From RPRB01 sp035519675 (GTDB taxonomy: Bacteria > Myxococcota > Myxococcia > Myxococcales > Myxococcaceae): 64,000 bases of DNA. This document shows, piece by piece, positions 46,516 to 56,108 of the stretch (positions within the stretch are counted from its first letter, which is position 1; every line of letters begins with the position of its first letter). Under the pieces are notes generated by a model. It was not told the DNA's origin. It saw only the letters and a list, made by a program, of their open reading frames with translations, and made no database searches. A program made the position numbers and the translations under genes. The stretch spans positions 103,568 through 167,567 of the forward strand of contig DATIWB010000013.1 in NCBI GenBank assembly GCA_035519675.1. The letters are read 5' to 3'.

Positions 46516-46571
46516 ATGCCTCCGGCGACGGGCCGTTGAGGGCGGAGCTCCGCCCGGGCTAAGCCTTCACC

Positions 46572-47693
46572 GTGGACCCATCCCTGCGGGAGCTCCTCGC
46601 CGCCTTCGAGCCCGGCGTTCCCCTGGAGCGAGCGAGCTCGATCCCCTCCACCTGGTACCGGGACCCTCGCCTCGAAGCGCTGGAGCGGGAGCGCGTGTTC
46701 GGCGACACCTGGCAGCTGGTGGCCAGGGCCGATCAGCTCGACGGGCCGGGAGCCTTCGTCACCGCGGAGGTCGCGGGCGAGCCACTGCTGATGCTCCGTG
46801 ACGACGCGGGAGAGCTCCGGGCCTTCTTCAACGTCTGCCGGCACCGGGCGGCGTGCGTGATGACCGAGCCGCAGGGTCACGCCCGCCGTCTCCGCTGCCG
46901 CTACCACGGCTGGACCTACGACCTGCAGGGCGAGCTGAAGGGTGTGCCGGAGTTCGACGGGGTGGAGGACTTTCGCCGTGAGGAGCAGGGCCTGGTTCCA
47001 GTGGCGGTCGACCGGTGGGGACCGCTGGTCTTCGTGCACCTCGGGGCCACGCCCCCTCCTCTGCTCGGCTGGCTGGACCCGCTGCCCGGCCGCGTCGGTG
47101 CGCTCGACCAGCTCCGCTTCTTCCAGCGGAAGGAGTACACGCTCGCCTGCAACTGGAAGGTGTTCGTCGACAACTACCTCGACGGCGGCTACCACGTGAA
47201 CTCGGTGCACCCGGCGCTGGGGAGCGTGCTCCAGTACTCGGAGTACCGGACGGAGGTCTTCGCCACGGCGAGCCTGCAGTCGAGCCCTCTGCGTTCCGCG
47301 GACTCGGGCCCGCTCGACGCGTCGGCCTCGGCCACCCGGAAGGGCGACGTCGCGCGCTACGGCTGGGCATTCCCCAACCTGATGGTCAACTGTTACGCCG
47401 GGGTGATGGACACCAACGTGGTGTTCCCGCTCGGTCCGGACCGATGCCGGGTGGTCATCGACTTCTACTTCGCGGCGCTGGACGGCGAGGAGGCGCGGGC
47501 GTTCGCCGAGCAGAGCGTGGAGCTGGGGCACCGGATCCAGCTCGAGGACGTGGGGATCTGCGAGGACGTGCAGCGCGGGCTGGCCAGCCGCTCGTACTCG
47601 ACGGGGCGGTTCAGCGTCCGGCGGGAGATCGCCATTCACCACTTCCACCGGCTCCTCGCCGCGCGGCTCCGGGCTTCGACCCGGGGCGGGTGA
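46572..47693 (+). CDS. Rieske oxygenase alpha subunit, choline monooxygenase-like
   Basis: A 373-residue protein. The Rieske [2Fe-2S] ligands are C89-x-H91 and C109-x2-H112. The mononuclear iron region reads DNYLDGGYHVNSVHP, which closely resembles choline monooxygenase and other quaternary-amine oxygenases rather than typical ring-hydroxylating dioxygenases. GTG start at 46572. No reductase or ferredoxin gene is adjacent, so electron donors must be encoded elsewhere. Divergent from an APC permease. Confidence 0.85.
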   Translation: MDPSLRELLAAFEPGVPLERASSIPSTWYRDPRLEALERERVFGDTWQLVARADQLDGPGAFVTAEVAGEPLLMLRDDAGELRAFFNVCRHRAACVMTEPQGHARRLRCRYHGWTYDLQGELKGVPEFDGVEDFRREEQGLVPVAVDRWGPLVFVHLGATPPPLLGWLDPLPGRVGALDQLRFFQRKEYTLACNWKVFVDNYLDGGYHVNSVHPALGSVLQYSEYRTEVFATASLQSSPLRSADSGPLDASASATRKGDVARYGWAFPNLMVNCYAGVMDTNVVFPLGPDRCRVVIDFYFAALDGEEARAFAEQSVELGHRIQLEDVGICEDVQRGLASRSYSTGRFSVRREIAIHHFHRLLAARLRASTRGG

Positions 47694-48125
47694 GCCTCGT
47701 CCGGGCATCGAGGTCCTCGCCGCCACGCCAGCGGGGGACGCACCTCCGGCGAATCGTTGCGTGACGAATGAGGGAACGTCGCTCGGCCCGGCGACGAAGC
47801 ATGCAACGCAGTGCATGAATCACTGGCCATTTCTGCCGGCGAGTAGCTGCGCTGCTCCAGAGCCAGGTGCGCTGCGGCCGCGAGAGAACGGGCCCGGCGC
47901 GGTCGCGCAGCGCAACCCGCGCTCGTCGATTCCGGTGCTTCCGATTGCCTGCACATCGCTGGAGCTCCGGGTCACCCACATGATCGCACGCGAACAGCAG
48001 ATCAGATCACCGCGTGTCCCGCCTCCGCGAATGCGCGCTGCCCGCAACGGCAGATCGAGCGCCGTGTCTCCCGCCCGAAGACACGGACGCAATCCAGCGC
48101 CGTTCACAGTGAAGGCAGTCAGCAC
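47694..48125. promoter_or_regulatory. gene-free upstream region of the exported redox operon
   Basis: No gene seen. Two inverted repeats occur: CATGCA/TGCATG (47800-47805 and 47812-47817), and CCGTGTCT/AGACACGG (48062-48069 and 48079-48086), the second about 40 bases before the ATG at 48126. They could be an operator or a 5' leader hairpin. Confidence 0.4.
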
Positions 48126-49001
48126 ATGTTCAGAGCAGTCGCGGGAGTGAAGGTACGTCGGACTCTGGTCTCCCTCGCGGTGGCGATGGCCCTCGCCGCG
48201 GTCGGATGCGGAGGCGCGGCCGGTGGCGGCACGGACAACGGCGGCAACCCGCCGCCACCGCCGCCACCGCCCACCACCACCAATGTCTCGCTCCAGTCGA
48301 AGGCGAGCCTTGGCAGCTATCTGGCCTCGGCCGACGGTCGGAGCCTCTATTACTTCGCCCTGGACGTTCCCGCGGGCGCCGGACAGGCGGCGGTCTCCAA
48401 CTGCAACGCAAGTTGCCTCGCGTTCTGGCCGATCTTCCACGTCGACGCGCCGGTGGTGGGCACGGGCCTGGACGCGGCCGACTTCGCGGAGCTGGTCCGC
48501 CCCGATGGAGCGAAGCAGACCACCTACAAGGGCTGGCCTCTGTACTTCTTCGTCGGTGATCAGAAGGCTGGCGACACCACCGGTGACAACGTCGGCGAAC
48601 CCCGTCCCACCGACCTCTGGTTCGTGGTCAAGGCGCCGTTCTACTCCGCCCTGGTCATGACCAAGGACGGCGGGCCGGCGAAGTACCTGGCCGATCCGGC
48701 GGGTCGGGCGCTGTACGTCTTCGCCAACGACACCGTGGGCGCGTCCGGAACCGACCCGGTCTCGGCGTGCACCAGCGATGCTTGCAAGCAGAACTGGCCG
48801 GTCTTCGTCGCCGGCGATGGGACCCTCCCCACCGGGGTCGACTCCGCCAAGCTGACGACCTTCACCCGTCCCGACGGGAGGAAGCAGTCGGCGCTCGACG
48901 GCCACCCGCTCTACTACTTCCTCGGCGACACCGCTCCCGGGGACACCAAGGGGCACGGCGTCAACCCGGCCTTCGACAACTTCGACCCGAGCACCCTCTA
49001 A
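48126..49001 (+). CDS. lipoprotein with two Lipoprotein_15 (PF03640-type) repeats
   Basis: A 291-residue protein with lipobox (LAAVGC, Cys 28), a Gly/Pro-rich linker with eight prolines in a row, then two copies of the same unit. Each unit has DGRSLYYF/AGRALYVF, a Cys pair, W-P-x-F and DG-x-KQ-x-(T/A)-x-G-x-PLYYF-x-GD. That is the secreted repeat of PF03640. The function of the family is unknown; it often appears with cytochromes and YceI proteins, as here. First gene of a likely four-gene operon. A Shine-Dalgarno-like GAAGG is upstream. Confidence 0.85.
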   Translation: MFRAVAGVKVRRTLVSLAVAMALAAVGCGGAAGGGTDNGGNPPPPPPPPTTTNVSLQSKASLGSYLASADGRSLYYFALDVPAGAGQAAVSNCNASCLAFWPIFHVDAPVVGTGLDAADFAELVRPDGAKQTTYKGWPLYFFVGDQKAGDTTGDNVGEPRPTDLWFVVKAPFYSALVMTKDGGPAKYLADPAGRALYVFANDTVGASGTDPVSACTSDACKQNWPVFVAGDGTLPTGVDSAKLTTFTRPDGRKQSALDGHPLYYFLGDTAPGDTKGHGVNPAFDNFDPSTL

Positions 49002-49006
49002 CTCCC

Positions 49007-49537
49007 ATGCCCACCCTGCTACGAGCGGTCCTGATCGCTGGTGGACTCATCCACGCAGCGCTCACCAGTCCCTCCGGAGCGGCAGTGCTCTTCTCGTTGC
49101 AGGGGACGGCTGGGCTCCACATCGAGGGCACCACCCACGAGCTCGCGATCTCCGAACACGATGGCGAGCTCGTGTTCCAGGTGCCGCTGGCCGGGATGGA
49201 CACCGGCATCGGTCTGAGGAACCGGCACATGCGCGGATACCTCGACACCGCGCACTTCCCCGCCGCGGAGCTCCACGTCGCGCGAAAGGCGGTGGCCCTC
49301 CCGGCCCAGGGAAAGAGCATCGAGTCCGATGCGCCGGGAACACTCGTCATCCACGGGGTCACCAAGGCCTGCTCCATCCACTACCGGGTGGAGCAGGCGG
49401 GCTCGGGCGAGCTCCGCGTCCGTGGCACGACCCGCATCGACATGCGCGACTTCGGGATCGACGTCCCCTCCTACCTCGGAGTGCACGTCGACCCCGGGGT
49501 GGCGATCCAGGTCGATTTCTCCCTCCGTGATCCATGA
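49007..49537 (+). CDS. YceI-family periplasmic protein
   Basis: A 176-residue protein with a short signal peptide (LLRAVLIAGGLIHAAL...). The lipocalin-like YceI pattern is present: GTTHELAISE, RNRHMRGYLDTAHFPAAEL and GTTRIDMRDFGIDVPSYLG. YceI proteins bind long isoprenoid or lipid ligands in the periplasm. ATG 49007 follows the previous stop by 5 bases, so it is co-transcribed. Confidence 0.85.
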   Translation: MPTLLRAVLIAGGLIHAALTSPSGAAVLFSLQGTAGLHIEGTTHELAISEHDGELVFQVPLAGMDTGIGLRNRHMRGYLDTAHFPAAELHVARKAVALPAQGKSIESDAPGTLVIHGVTKACSIHYRVEQAGSGELRVRGTTRIDMRDFGIDVPSYLGVHVDPGVAIQVDFSLRDP

Positions 49538-50719
49538 GGCCCGCGCTCTGGCTGCTGGTGCTGGCCGTCTGCGGAGCTTCGGGCACCGCCCACGCCTACC
49601 CCTTCATGATCCGGCACGGGTACACGCAGTGCTCGACCTGCCACACCGACCCCTCGGGCGGGACGATGCTCAACGAGTACGGCCGAGCCCAGAGCGAGCT
49701 GCTGCTCAGCTCGATCGACGGAGGCGGAGATGAGCTCTCCGACTCCGAAGGTACGGAGCCGACCGCCGGCCGATTCCTCGGATTTGCTGCCCTTCCCTCG
49801 TGGCTCCGGCTGGGCGGCTGGGTGCGAGAGGGGTACATCTGGAACGCGATCGACGGTCGGATCGTCGATCGCAGGCTCCTCCAGATGCGCGCCGACGTGG
49901 GGGCCGATCTCCGGATCGGCGCCTTCCGGGCTGCCGCCGAGCTCGGTTACTCCAGCGCCGACGCCACGCCCTACACCCAGCTGGCCCAGATCACCCGGAG
50001 CACCACCGGGCCCAACCTCATCGGGCGAGCTCTGGGCGGGGCTGGAGACCTTCGGGGGTGAGGGGCTCCTCCGCGCCGGACGGATCAACATGCCCTTCGG
50101 TCTTCGCAACCCCGAGCACACCGCCTACGTGAGGACCGCGACCCAGACCGACACCAACGACGACCAGACCTACGGAGTGGCCTTCGCCATCTCCAAGCCG
50201 ACCTGGCGAGCGGAGGTGATGGCCTTGCTCGGAAATCTCTCGGTTCATCCCGACGCGTACCGGGAGCGTGGCGGCGCCGGCTATCTCGAATTCTCGCTCG
50301 CACCCACCGCCACGCTGGGCGTCAGCGCGCTGGCGGCGAGGTCGGACGCCTCGCTGGCCACCCGCCATCCCACGCTCCGCCAGGCCTACGGAGGCTTCAC
50401 CCGCCTCTCGCCCTGGCGGCCGCTGGTGGTGCAGGTGGAGACCGACCTGCTCCTCAACAAGCAGCTGGGCGGCGGTTCACAGGAGGTGGGCCACGCCGAG
50501 TGGCTCCAGACCGACGTGGAGGTGCTTCGCGGGCTGCACCTGGTCGGTGCGCTCGAGGGGAAGAAGACCGGGACCACCCCAGGCTTGGAGAAGGGAGTCT
50601 GGGGCGGCCTGTGGTGGTTCGTCCTTCCGCACGTCGACGTCCGCGCAGATGTGATCCAGCACTGGAGCGAAGGGCCCTCGACACTCACCTTCCTGGTTCA
50701 AGTGAACGGATACCTGTGA
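49534..50719 (+). pseudogene. cytochrome c-headed outer-membrane barrel protein, interrupted by one frameshift
   Basis: The first frame (49534 to a stop at 50061) encodes a signal peptide, AHAYPFMIRHGYTQCSTCH with one c-type heme site, and the first beta strands (LRLGGWVREGYIW). The second frame, from about 50025 on, continues with GELWAGLETFGGEGLLRAGRIN and beta strands to 50719 (TLTFLVQVNGYL), typical of a porin-like barrel. Removing one G from the GGG near 50024 restores NLIGELWAGLE and one protein of about 394 residues. The shift may be real or an assembly error. It overlaps the yceI stop by 4 bases (ATGA). Confidence 0.7.
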
Positions 50720-51231
50720 TGCGCCTCCCGCTCCTCCTCCTCGCGGTCACCGTCGTCGCCCCGCTCGCCGCCCAGGCCACGCCGAACTTCCCAGCGGCCA
50801 TCGCCCGGGACTTGAAGCTGTCGGCTCCGCCGGCCTGCACCATCTGCCACGCCACCAACGAGGGTGGGTCCGGCACGGTGGTGAAGCCCTTCGGGAAGTA
50901 CCTCGTCTCCCGCGGGCTGGCGCCCTTCGACGAGTCGTCCCTCGCCGGCTCGCTCGCCGCGGCCCAGGGCGAGCATCACGACACCGACGGCGACGGCATC
51001 TCGGACATCGAGGCGCTCCAGCAGGGCCTGGACCCCAACGGGGCACCCTCGAGCGGGCCGCAGCTCGAGGACCCCACCTTCGGCTGCAGCGCGACCCGGG
51101 GTGGTGCGGGGAACACCTTCCTCCTCGCCCTGGTGGTGGGGCTCCGGCTGGCGGCCTCGCACCTCTGCCGCCTGCGCGGCGCCCGGGCCCCTCACCTCGA
51201 CGTGGGCACGAGCCCGCCCGCGGACGGATAG
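50719..51231 (+). CDS. periplasmic c-type cytochrome with type-3-like calcium repeat and C-terminal hydrophobic segment
   Basis: A 170-residue protein with a signal peptide (LLLLAVTVVAPLAAQA), heme motif CTICH near residue 40, a calcium-type repeat DTDGDGISDIEALQQGLDPNG, and a C-terminal hydrophobic stretch NTFLLALVVGLRLAASHLC. ATG 50719 overlaps the barrel-gene stop (TGATG). Its place after the barrel protein suggests electron transfer across the outer membrane, which is inference. Confidence 0.75.
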   Translation: MRLPLLLLAVTVVAPLAAQATPNFPAAIARDLKLSAPPACTICHATNEGGSGTVVKPFGKYLVSRGLAPFDESSLAGSLAAAQGEHHDTDGDGISDIEALQQGLDPNGAPSSGPQLEDPTFGCSATRGGAGNTFLLALVVGLRLAASHLCRLRGARAPHLDVGTSPPADG

Positions 51232-51256
51232 GCCCGGCATCTCTGGCAGCCGGCGC

Positions 51257-52219
51257 TCAACCCGCTGCGGCCACCTTCGCTCCCTCCGCGGCGCCGACCG
51301 GAGTGAGCCAGTGCTCGAATCCTGGTCGCTGCCCCCGGACCGCGGCGAGGTACGCGGTCTGGAGCCCGCGGGTCACCGGCCCCATGTGGCCCGTTCCGAT
51401 GGTCCGGAAATCGATCTCCCGCAAGGCGACGACCTCCGCGGCGGTCCCGCACACGAAGACCTCGTCGGCCCCGTAGAGCTGATCGCGGGAGATGGGCTGC
51501 TTCACCACCTCGTGCCCCAGCTCGCGCCCCAGCTGGATGATCGAATCCCGGGTGAGGCCCTCCAGCACCGCGGCGTCGGGCGGAGTGAGCAGCACGCCGT
51601 CCTTGACCAGGAAGATGTTCTCCCCGGTGCACTCGGCCACCAGACCCTGGGCGTCGAGCATGATTGCCTCCTCGAACCCGAGCCGCAGCGACTCGGTCTT
51701 GGCCAGCACCGAGTTGGGGTAGTTCCCGGTGATCTTCGCCTTGGTCATCATCACGTTCGGGTGGTGGCGGGTGAACGAGGAGATGTTCGCCCGGACGCCG
51801 TTCTCGATCGCCTCCGGCCCGAGATAGGCCTTCCACTCCCAGACGGCGATCCCGAAGTACGGACGCCCCGCGTCCATGGTCAGGTTCCAGCCGCCCTCGG
51901 CCAGCCAGATCAGCGGACGCACGTAGCACTCGTCGTACCCGCTGGCGCGGATCGTCTCCAGGCAGGCCTCCATCAGCTCCGGGACTCCGTAGGGCAGCTC
52001 GCGCCAGCCGAGCACCCGCGCCGAGGTGAGCAGCCGCCCCATGTGCTCCCGGAGCCGGAACACCGCCGGCCCCCGAGGTGTGCGGTAGCAGCGAATTCCC
52101 TCGAAGACGCCGACGCCGTAGTGCAGCGCCGGGGTGAGGAAATCCAGCTTGGCGTCCGCCGCCGCCACCAGCTTGCCGTTCAGCCACATCGGCGGCCTCT
52201 GCACCTTCTTCGTCTCCAC
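51257..52219 (-). CDS. ilvE: branched-chain amino acid aminotransferase
   Basis: A 320-residue class IV PLP aminotransferase. Marks: ALHYGVGVFEGIR, the PLP lysine in TKAKITGNY, and AECTGENIFLVKDG with LEGLTRDSI. It makes Ile, Leu and Val from their 2-oxo acids with glutamate. It is the last gene of the nine-gene operon, 52 bases after ilvC. Confidence 0.95.
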   Translation of the reverse strand: METKKVQRPPMWLNGKLVAAADAKLDFLTPALHYGVGVFEGIRCYRTPRGPAVFRLREHMGRLLTSARVLGWRELPYGVPELMEACLETIRASGYDECYVRPLIWLAEGGWNLTMDAGRPYFGIAVWEWKAYLGPEAIENGVRANISSFTRHHPNVMMTKAKITGNYPNSVLAKTESLRLGFEEAIMLDAQGLVAECTGENIFLVKDGVLLTPPDAAVLEGLTRDSIIQLGRELGHEVVKQPISRDQLYGADEVFVCGTAAEVVALREIDFRTIGTGHMGPVTRGLQTAYLAAVRGQRPGFEHWLTPVGAAEGAKVAAAG

Positions 52220-52271
52220 GTGCTCTCCTCGTTCGGCTCTCCCGGGTCCCCCCCGCGGCCCGGGAGAAGAT

Positions 52272-53297
52272 TCAGTGTGATCCCGCCTCGCTCGAGTCCT
52301 TCCGGGCGTCGCGAATCCAGCTCATCGTCTCGCGGAGCCTCCGGCCCACGTCCTCGATGGGGTGGGCCTTCCCCTCCTCGCGCAGCCGCTCGAAGTGGGG
52401 CCGGCCGGCCTGGTTCTCGAGGATCCACTCCCGGGCGAAGGCGCCGGTCTGGATCTCCCGGAGGATGCGCTTCATCTCGCTCCTCGTTTGCTCGGTGACG
52501 ATCCGCGGCCCCCGGCTGTAGTCGCCGTACTCGGCGGTGTCGCTGATCGAGTGACGCATCCAGCCGAGGCCGCCCTCGTACATCATGTCCACGATGAGCT
52601 TCAGCTCGTGGAGGCACTCGAAGTAGGCGCTCTCCGGCTGGTAGCCGGCCTGGACCAGGGTGTCGTAGCCGGCCTGCACCAGGGCGGTCAGCCCTCCGCA
52701 GAGGACCGCCTGCTCCCCGAAGAGGTCGGTCTCGGTCTCCTCCTTGAAGGTGGTCTCCAGCACACCGCAGCGGGCGCTCCCCAGCGCCCGGGCATAGGAG
52801 AGGCCCAGGGTCTTCGCCTGGCCGGAGGCGTCGCGGTGCACGGCGATCAGCGAGGGCGTGCCCTGGCCTTGCTGGTACAGCCGGCGCACCATGTGCCCCG
52901 GCGCCTTGGGGGCGATGAGGATCACGTCCACCTCCGGCGGCGGCCGGATCTGCCCGTAGTGGATGTTGAAGCCGTGGGCGAAGAACAGCGCCTTGCCTCG
53001 CGAGAGGGCCGGGGCGATCTCCTCCTCGTAGATCTTCCGCTGCTTCTCGTCCGGGGTGAGGATCATCACCACGTCGGCCTCGCGCGCGGCGTCGGCCACG
53101 CTCAGCACGCGCAGGCCGGCGTCCTGCGCCTTCCGGGCCGACTTGCTCCCGGCGTGCAGGCCGACGCGCACGTCCACGCCCGAGTCCTTGAGGTTCAGCG
53201 CGTGCGCGTGTCCCTGGCTGCCGTAGCCGATCACCGCGACCTTGCGCTTCTGGATGGGCTCGAGCGGGGCGTCCTTCTCGTAATACAGCGTGGCCAT
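52272..53297 (-). CDS. ilvC: ketol-acid reductoisomerase (class I)
   Basis: A 341-residue NADPH enzyme of the short class I type: GYGSQGHAHALNLKDSGVDV for the cofactor and APKAPGHMVR, FKEETETDLFGEQ and the C-terminal knotted helical domain. It converts acetolactate and acetohydroxybutyrate to dihydroxy acids. ATG 53297 is one base after the ilvD stop codon. Confidence 0.97.
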   Translation of the reverse strand: MATLYYEKDAPLEPIQKRKVAVIGYGSQGHAHALNLKDSGVDVRVGLHAGSKSARKAQDAGLRVLSVADAAREADVVMILTPDEKQRKIYEEEIAPALSRGKALFFAHGFNIHYGQIRPPPEVDVILIAPKAPGHMVRRLYQQGQGTPSLIAVHRDASGQAKTLGLSYARALGSARCGVLETTFKEETETDLFGEQAVLCGGLTALVQAGYDTLVQAGYQPESAYFECLHELKLIVDMMYEGGLGWMRHSISDTAEYGDYSRGPRIVTEQTRSEMKRILREIQTGAFAREWILENQAGRPHFERLREEGKAHPIEDVGRRLRETMSWIRDARKDSSEAGSH

Positions 53298-53298
53298 T

Positions 53299-55002
53299 TC
53301 ACTGCTCCTTTGCGTTCGAGGTGGTTGGAGGGAGGGTGATCGCGCCCTCGGCCGCCGAGGTGACGAGTGCTGCGTACTTGGCGAACACCCCCGAGGCGTA
53401 GCGAGGGGCGGGCGGCCTCCAGGCGCGGAGGCGGGCGTCGATCTCCTCGGCGGGCAGCTCGAGCCGCAGCGCCCGCGCGTTCACGTCGATGACCACCAGG
53501 TCTGCGTCGCGCACCGCGGCGATCGGTCCGCCGGCTGCCGCCTCGGGAGCCACGTGGCCCACCATCAGCCCGCGGGTCGCGCCGCTGAACCGGCCGTCGG
53601 TGATCAGCGCCACCTGCTCACCCAGGCCCTGGCCGACCAGCGCCGCGGTGACTCCGAGCATCTCCCGCATCCCGGGGCCGCCGCGCGGGCCCTCATAGCG
53701 GATGACCACCACGTCATCCTTGCGGATTTGCCCGGCGCGGACGGCGGCGAAGGCGTCCTCCTCGCGCTCGAACACCCGCGCCGGCCCGCGGTGGTACGCC
53801 CGCTCGTGGCCGGACATCTTCAGCACGCAGCCCTCGGGGGCGAGGTTTCCCCGGAGGATGACCAGGCCTCCGGTCGGGCTCACCGGCTCGGCCAGCGACC
53901 GCAGGACTCGTTGCCCCGGCGCCTCCCGGGCCGCGGCGGCGTGCTCGGACCAGCGCCTGCCGTCGACGGCCAGCGCCTCGCCGTCGAACCGGCCCGCCTC
54001 GAGCAGACGCGACACCAGCAGCGGCACTCCGCCGGCCCGGTCCATGTCCACCGCCACGTACCGTCCGCCGGGCTTGAGGTCGGCCAGGAGCGGCGTGCGC
54101 CGGCTGACCCGGTCGAAGTCGTCGATGGTCAGGGCGATGCCGGCCTCGCGCGCCAGAGCCAGCAGATGCAGCACCGCGTTGGTGGAACCTCCGGTCGCGG
54201 CGACCGCGGCGATCGCGTTCTCGAACGAGGCCCGGGTCAGGTGCTGCCGCGGCCGCATTCCCGCCTGGAGCAGCCGGACCGCCAGCGCGCCCGCGGCCCG
54301 GGTCGCCTCCTCCTTGCGTGGATCCTCGGCGGGGATGGTGGCGTAGCCCACCGGAGAGAGTCCCAGCACCTCGATCGCCAGGGCCATGGTGTTCGCGGTG
54401 TACTGACCGCCGCAGGCACCGCTGCCGGGGCAGGCCGAGTCCTCGAGCTCACGCAGCTGCGCCGCGGACATCCGGCCGGCGGCATGCGCCCCCACGCCCT
54501 CGAAGACGTCCTGGATGGTGACGTCGCGCCCCTCGAACCGGCCGGGGCGAATCGAGCCGCCGTAGAGCACCAGCGAGGGCAGGTCCAGCCGGAGCAGCGC
54601 CATCGCCGCGCCGGGGAGGGTCTTGTCACAGCCGACCAGGGCGACCATGCCGTCGAACAGGTGCCCCCGGCCGACCAGCTCGATGGAGTCGGCAATCACC
54701 TCCCGGCTCACCAGCGAGGCCTTCATCCCCTCGGTGCCCATGGTGACGCCGTCGCTGATGGCGATGGTGTCGAACTCCATCGGCGTACAGCCCGCGGCGC
54801 GGATGCCCTGCTTCACCTGCTCCGCGAGCCGCCGGAGGTGGAAATTGCAGGGCATGGTCTCGGTCCAGGTGCTGGCCACCCCGATCAGCGGCCTGGCCAG
54901 GTCCTCCGAGCTGAAGCCGATGGCCTTGAGCATCGCTCGGGCAGGGGCCCGGTCTGGACCCTCGGTGAGCGCGCGGCTCCGGTGGCGCAGATCCCCGGCC
55001 AT
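53299..55002 (-). CDS. ilvD: dihydroxy-acid dehydratase
   Basis: A 567-residue Fe-S dehydratase: GVASTWTETMPCNFHLRRLA, VGCDKTLPGA and ACPGSGACGGQYTANTM provide the iron-sulfur cysteines, and DGRFSGATRG lies near the end. It makes the 2-oxo acid precursors of Ile and Val. ATG 55002 shares one base with the leuB stop (TGATG), which fixes the start. Confidence 0.97.
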   Translation of the reverse strand: MAGDLRHRSRALTEGPDRAPARAMLKAIGFSSEDLARPLIGVASTWTETMPCNFHLRRLAEQVKQGIRAAGCTPMEFDTIAISDGVTMGTEGMKASLVSREVIADSIELVGRGHLFDGMVALVGCDKTLPGAAMALLRLDLPSLVLYGGSIRPGRFEGRDVTIQDVFEGVGAHAAGRMSAAQLRELEDSACPGSGACGGQYTANTMALAIEVLGLSPVGYATIPAEDPRKEEATRAAGALAVRLLQAGMRPRQHLTRASFENAIAAVAATGGSTNAVLHLLALAREAGIALTIDDFDRVSRRTPLLADLKPGGRYVAVDMDRAGGVPLLVSRLLEAGRFDGEALAVDGRRWSEHAAAAREAPGQRVLRSLAEPVSPTGGLVILRGNLAPEGCVLKMSGHERAYHRGPARVFEREEDAFAAVRAGQIRKDDVVVIRYEGPRGGPGMREMLGVTAALVGQGLGEQVALITDGRFSGATRGLMVGHVAPEAAAGGPIAAVRDADLVVIDVNARALRLELPAEEIDARLRAWRPPAPRYASGVFAKYAALVTSAAEGAITLPPTTSNAKEQ

Positions 55003-56108
55003 CAGCGCTCCTCCAGCAGCATCGCCAGCCGGGGCCTCGCCTCCGCGGCGCGGCGGAGCGCGCGGAGCACCGCGCTGCCCGCCTCGTGCGTCGTGGCGGG
55101 GTGCCGGCCGGGCGGAGTGACGTCCTCGGGCAGCACGCCCTCCTCGACCGCAGCATCCACCGCAGCCTCCAGGGCCCGGGCCGCTCCGGGCAGCCGGAGC
55201 GAGTGGCGGAGCAGCATCGCCGCGCTGAGGATCGCCCCGTAGGGATTGGCCACCCCCCGGCCGGCGAGCGCCGGCGCCGAGCCGTGAATCGGCTCGTAGA
55301 GCCCGCGCGGCCCCTCCCCCAGTGACGCCGAGGGCAGCATCCCGATCGAGCCTCCGAGGACCGCGGCCTCGTCGGTGAGCACGTCGCCGAACAGGTTCTC
55401 GGTGACGATCACGTCGAAGGACTTCGGCGCCCGCACCAGCTGCATCGCGCAGGAGTCGACCAGCTGGTGCTCGAGCTGGACGTCGGGGAACTCGTTCTCC
55501 ACCACCCGGGTGGCCACCTCCCGCCAGAGCCGGGAGGTCTCGAGCACGTTGGCCTTGTCCACCGAGGTGAGCTTCCGGCGGCGGGCCTGCGCGTACCCGG
55601 CCGCGGCGCGCACCACCCGCTCGACCTCCGGGACGGTGTAGGAGCACACGTCCTCGGCCCGGTCCCCCTCGCGCCGCTTGGCGCCGAAGTAGATACCGCC
55701 GGTGAGCTCGCGAACCACCAGGAGGTCGACTCCCCGGAGCAGCTCGGGCCGGAGCGGCGAGCTGGGGATGATCTGCGGATGAATGGTGACCGGGCGCAGG
55801 TTGGCGAAGAGCCCCAGCTCTCGACGCAGCGCCAGCAGGCCCTGCTCGGGCCGGACCCGCGCCTCCGGCGGCCACCGGGGTCCGCCCACCGCGCCGAGGA
55901 GGACGGCGCTCGCCGAGCGGCACAGGGTCAGCGTCTCCTCGGGGAGCGGTGAGCCGGTCTGGTCGATCGCGCACCCGCCGATGAGCGCCTGCCGGAGCTC
56001 GACCTTCTCTCCGTGCAGCGCAGCGGCCTCGACCAGCGCGCGCGCGGCGAGCTCGGTCACCTCCGGGCCAATTCCGTCGCCCCCCAGCACCGCGACCAGA
56101 TGGCTCAT
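55002..56108 (-). CDS. leuB: 3-isopropylmalate dehydrogenase
   Basis: A 368-residue NAD-dependent decarboxylating dehydrogenase: LGGDGIGPEVTELA at the start, RPELLRGVDLLVVRELTGGIYFG, DSCAMQLV, NLFGDVLTDEAAVLGGSIGMLPSAS and YEPIHGSAP. It forms 2-oxoisocaproate in leucine synthesis. ATG 56108 overlaps the leuD stop (ATGA). Confidence 0.97.
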   Translation of the reverse strand: MSHLVAVLGGDGIGPEVTELAARALVEAAALHGEKVELRQALIGGCAIDQTGSPLPEETLTLCRSASAVLLGAVGGPRWPPEARVRPEQGLLALRRELGLFANLRPVTIHPQIIPSSPLRPELLRGVDLLVVRELTGGIYFGAKRREGDRAEDVCSYTVPEVERVVRAAAGYAQARRRKLTSVDKANVLETSRLWREVATRVVENEFPDVQLEHQLVDSCAMQLVRAPKSFDVIVTENLFGDVLTDEAAVLGGSIGMLPSASLGEGPRGLYEPIHGSAPALAGRGVANPYGAILSAAMLLRHSLRLPGAARALEAAVDAAVEEGVLPEDVTPPGRHPATTHEAGSAVLRALRRAAEARPRLAMLLEER

